A DNA stretch of 64,000 bases from the NCBI GenBank assembly GCA_030435675.1, contig CM059624.1, forward strand, positions 4,922,769 through 4,986,768. Reading direction: 5' to 3'. Below, piece after piece: positions 60,475 to 64,000 of this stretch; the first letter of the stretch is position 1, and each line of letters opens with the position of its first letter. A model generated the notes under the pieces. That model was given only the letters and a program-made list of their open reading frames with translations, had not been told where the DNA came from and did no database searches. This stretch comes from Steinernema hermaphroditum. Its lineage: Eukaryota; Nematoda; Chromadorea; Rhabditida; Steinernematidae. The translations under genes were made by a program, and so were the position numbers.

Positions 60475-63176
60475 ATGGTGAACGCGTCGGAAGAGGCAAC
60501 TGGGAACGTCGCCGCCGAGAAACCGCAGGCCGACGGCGAAAAGGTAGAGTTTTCGACGTTCTTCTGGTGGGGACCGTCGACGGAAACGGAGACGAAAGCT
60601 CTCTGTGGCGGGAGTCGCCTCGGAGCGACTTTCGAATTTTCACTTTGTGGGTGCCGAAATTGGCGACCGGCTGCAACAGTTGTCTCATTTGGGTCTCGAA
60701 CACTTGAATTGATCGGAGCAATGTTTCAAGGTTTCTAATGCTGGCTCGCTTCAGATCACCCAGAGCAGCAACGGAACAGAATCACAAGCTGTGCCGACCA
60801 AGCGAAAAGCGGAAGCTGACGTTATTGAACTGGACGACGATGATGACATTGTGGTGCTCGATGAGCCCGATGCGAAGAAGGCAAAGGTTGAGTCTCCGAT
60901 CCCAGATGATCCGGAGTCGAAGCCGAAAACAGAGGAGAAGCCCGATGGACAGTCGACCAGTTCGAGCAACGGAACAGCGAACTCGGCGAGCACTTCGAAC
61001 GCGGGAACACCTGCGCCCGCGGCTCCGGTGAAGAAGGAACCCGAACTTACGTCCTCGGAAGCGTTGCTCGATAGACTAGAAGTTTACATCGGAAACGCAA
61101 TTGACAAGAACGACGCGACCAATAGAAAAGTACTCGACGCGCTGCTGGCGGCTATCAATGTCCAGGTCCAGAAGGAACCACTTTCTGTGCGGAAGCTGAT
61201 CTTGGACAAGCAGCTTGTGTTGCCGAACACCATTTCTTTCCCTCCTTCTCAGGTGCACTTCGCTCCTGAATTCGTAAATGACCATGGACATTGCAGGTTG
61301 TTGATTTGTTGATTGAGCACGACCCTGACCATTCACTTGCGAGGGTGATTGCAAAGATGTTCGGAGAGGAGCGACCGAAGTTGACGGAAAATGAGCGCCG
61401 TGAGCGTCAGATGCTGAAGGCGACCTTCCCGGCTCCCCACATGACCAAAATGGTCTCTGATATTGGGTTCGAGTTGGTGCAGGAAGCTACCTACGCTGAC
61501 ATCATTTACGGTCGCAATCTCCCCGAAGTGCCCAAAAACATGGAGACGTACAAGCAGGTGGCCAGCCAACTGAAGCCCATCTGGGAGACGCTGAAGAAGA
61601 AGAATGAACCCTACAAGCTGAAGTTGTTGACTTGTCGGCTGTGCAAGTTCCAAACCGAAAATTCGGTCGTCATGTCGATGCACAAGCAGACTCCGCATTT
61701 TGATGGACGCAAGTACTCGTGCGGCTACTGTGAAGAATTCGACACGAACGAAGGACGTATTCTGAAGCACTATGTGTAAGACTCTTTTCGAGTGGAACCA
61801 CTAAACTGACAAATTTGTTCTTTAGTGAGGCTCATCAGATACAGCCACTGCAACGGGAGGAACAGCCCGCGAAGAACCCTTGCGGAATCTGCGATGAAGA
61901 CTTTGCTTACAAAGGCCAACGCGATGTTCACATGCGCGCCTGCAAGAGAAACATCCAGAAGTTGCGCAGTGTCATGGCTCCTGTGATTCCCGACCACGTG
62001 TCGATGTTCAACAGATGGCTCTGGGAGAAGCCGCCCGTCGACGCTAGCATTCTTCAGCAGCAGCAAGCGGCCGCTAGTCAGCAACAGAAGCAGAAGGCAG
62101 CACAGGAGAAGCAGCGGAAGCTACAACAGCAGCAACAACAGCTCCAGCAGCAGAAGCAGCGTCAGCAACAACTCCTGCAGCAACAACGCCTTGCCCAAAT
62201 GTTATCGCAGAACTCTCAGCAGAAGTCGCAGATCAGCGCCACTCAGGCACAAGCTCTCATCCAGCAACAGTTGCTCGCTAACCAGAAAAAGCAGCAGCAA
62301 CAACAACAGCAACAGCTCCTGAACACCCTGAAGAGTCTTCAGTCGGGCAACCCTACATTGAACGCAAATCTCCAGAAAGCGGCCTTAGCTGCGGCCGCGC
62401 AGAATCCGCAGATGCTCCAGGCGCTACAACAACAACTGCAACGGCATATGCAGCAGCAGTTGTCGCAGGGAAGCAGCGGAAACAAGACGCCAAAGTCCAG
62501 CAGCACGAAAAAGACAGTACCGCCGGTTAGTGCTCTACCATAAGACCAGGAGTTACCCTGTTTTTCACTTTCAGAATAGCACTTCCAGAAACCAAGCTAC
62601 TCCTTCCGTGCTACCGCCCCCTGCCGCTCAGCAACTCTGCGAGATCTGCGACCAGAACGTACAAGACCGGGGCCGCTATTTGAGCCATCTCCAGCTGTTC
62701 CACAGGCAAATGCTGAATAAGACCGACGCCGACATGCAAACCGGAGCACCGCTTGCGTGTTCTCGTTGCCGCGAACGTTTCTGGACATACGAAGGCCTGG
62801 AACGGCATCTGGTGATGTCCCACGGCCTCGTCACTTCGGATTTACTTGCCAAAGCGCAAAAGAAAGAAGACGGAGGCCGGTGCAAGATCTGCTCGAAGCA
62901 GTACGCCTTCAACATGCTGCAACATCTGGTGGCCGACCATGACGTGAAGCTATGCAGCGCAGAAATCATGTACAGCTGCGACGTATGCACCTTCAGGTGT
63001 AGCAGTTACCAGAAACTCGAGCACCACCTAAACACCACGCACCCAAAGACAACAAGTGAGTTATTCGTCTAAAAGTCTACTGTCTCTAAGACGCAGTCTG
63101 TCTTCCTTGCCGTCTTCGAGGCAGTTCGACTTACCTTTACTGACAGAGATTAATTTTTCTGTTTTCAGCCCGCTGA
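60475..63176 (+). CDS. mep-1: zinc-finger protein, MEP-1 family
   Basis: MEP-1 is a nuclear zinc-finger protein that works with the LET-418/Mi-2 chromatin remodeler and MOG proteins to repress germline genes in soma and control the sperm-oocyte switch (C. elegans knowledge). Six exons join in phase: 60475-60543, 60755-61252, 61297-61775, 61826-62525, 62575-63055 and 63169-63176; 2235 bp, 744 residues. After an acidic, disordered N-terminus (LDDDDDIVVLDEPDAKK) come C2H2 fingers near 302-321 and 331-352 (CRLCKF, CGYCEEF), a CCHC-like one (CGICDEDF), a Gln-rich block (~415-500), and four more (CEICDQ, CSRCRERF, CKICSKQY, CDVCTF) at ~600-735. The final exon adds only two or three residues, so the C-terminal end is the least certain part. 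A GATTTCAG acceptor lies 20 bases before the ATG. AATAAA is at 63247-63252. Confidence 0.88.
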
Positions 63177-63642
63177 AGCCGAGCGAAGGCTACGATGATC
63201 TCCACCAAGGCCCGTTGTCCGTCGTCCTCCCACTGTTCCTCCATATAATAAACTATTATATTGTACGTGGTATTGATTAGCCTACATGTACTACCTTACC
63301 CTCGCCTCCCCCTACCCGTGTTCACGCCAGCTTGTGACTTCATGGTTATTGTCGATTCTTGTTTAGTCGATTCATTATTATTGCTCGTACTTTATTTCAT
63401 ATGAAAATTAAATATTTCAGCTGTTATCGTTGCAAATCTAACTTTTGTTCGTTCAGCTTTTGATATCGTCTCAGCCGTCTTGAACTTTACCGAACTTCTT
63501 AGTTGTATAGGGGACGTTTCTCTGCGTGGGGTCTTCGTTCGCTTCCTGTTGTGTTTATTTCCCTCTGCTCAAGTTATGTGTCGCAAATACAACATCTTGT
63601 ATTTATAATTTGTCCAGTTTGGGGGTTTTTTCAGAATCTCAT
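63177..63642. other. 3' UTR and short intergenic region
   Basis: Holds the AATAAA of the MEP-1-like gene at 63247-63252 and, just before 63643, a TTTTTTCAG acceptor for the next gene. The ~470-bp gap is compatible with either a separate promoter or a loosely spaced operon. Confidence 0.5.
63247..63252 (+). terminator. polyadenylation signal AATAAA
   Basis: Canonical hexamer 71 bases past the stop codon of the MEP-1-like gene. Confidence 0.6.
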
Positions 63643-64000
63643 ATGGCAACATTCGCGCGTCTCTTCCGCAGCTCGAAGTTTGTTCAGCTCGGCGACTTCG
63701 AAGGGCGCGCCGTCATCGGCCGCATCGTGCATCGAGTCGCCGACGACTGCTACATTGACTTCGGACTGAAGTTTCCCGCTGTTTGCAAGGCGCCAGCAGT
63801 CAACAACGAGTAAGTACATATTAATATTAGATTGATTCAGGGCAAATATGATCGTTTAGGAACTTTGTTATTGGATCAAATGTGCTACTGCGCCTCCACA
63901 CGCCGGAGCTCTCTGAGCGGTTTCTCGGGTCGAAGCGGGATCTAACGTTGCTTGAAGCCGACGCCACTCTTCTGAAACTCTATTCTAGTGGTGGACCTCG
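63643..64000 (+). CDS. mrps-28: mitochondrial small-subunit ribosomal protein S28 (partial)
   Basis: A component of the mitochondrial 28S ribosomal subunit, made in the cytosol and imported. Exon 1 is 63643-63809 and exon 2 starts at 63860 and runs off the window; the junction is in phase (GA|G). The N-terminus MATFARLFRSSKFVQLGDFE is basic with Arg/Phe/Ser, as for a mitochondrial targeting peptide or a short N-terminal arm. The body shows GRIVHRVADDCYIDFGLKF and, in exon 2, RLHTPELSERFLGS followed by TLLEADATLLKLY, the pattern of MRPS28. A TTTTTTCAG acceptor lies eight bases before the ATG, consistent with trans-splicing. The 3' end is missing from the window. Confidence 0.85.

Noticed and set aside
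1..64000. CRISPR arrays, bacterial operons or horizontally acquired bacterial genes
   Set aside because: Gene structure is eukaryotic throughout; the only regular repeats are the 15-bp arrays, which have no spacers.

Overview
The window reads as nuclear DNA of a free-living or insect-associated rhabditid-type nematode. The evidence is compact genes with many 40-50 bp GT-AG introns, acceptor-like TTTCAG stretches a few bases before start codons (as expected for spliced-leader trans-splicing), closely packed same-strand genes, and clearly nematode-type proteins (a UBC-12-like NEDD8 E2, a MEP-1-like zinc-finger protein, a monofunctional formate-THF ligase, a nematode-only protein family). I cannot fix the genus. 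The N-terminus of the gene at 11.8-12.5 kb recalls families I associate with Steinernema, which is only a hint.

Layout. 1-7 kb is mostly non-coding, with dispersed repeats, a hairpin element and one candidate first exon (3994-4147). 7.2-11.3 kb (+) encodes a long Ser/Pro-rich protein of unknown function, packed with the heptamer TACSGTA. 11.8-26.0 kb is a dense minus-strand block. In transcription order it holds a PLEKHD1-type PH/coiled-coil gene, an unresolved coding patch, a small acidic protein, a 720-residue coiled-coil protein with a Phe/Asn-rich tail, ubc-12, a 224-residue unknown, formate-THF ligase, and a frameshifted nematode-specific gene. The 720-residue gene, ubc-12 and the 224-residue gene are spaced like an operon. 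29.6-31.0 kb (+) holds a seven-transmembrane receptor. 31-44 kb is a gene-poor tract with two inverted-repeat elements, one carrying tRNA-like Pol III boxes and one built from 15-bp tandem repeats. 44.5-48.4 and 50.3-55.6 kb (+) hold two tandem alpha-actinin genes. 60.5-63.2 kb is the MEP-1-like gene, and the window ends inside a mitochondrial ribosomal protein S28 gene.

The strongest finding is the alpha-actinin pair. The downstream gene has two 86-bp exons, identical in length and phase, that encode alternative ends of the second calponin-homology domain, as in vertebrate alpha-actinin mutually exclusive exons. The upstream gene encodes only one of the two states, inside one large intronless exon, and adds a Ser/Thr/Pro-rich N-terminus. 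The two genes also share a near-identical ~110 bp tract that crosses an exon-intron boundary, which suggests gene conversion.

All exon models were built by eye from open frames, GT-AG sites and phase. For the main multi-exon genes the summed coding length is an exact multiple of three.
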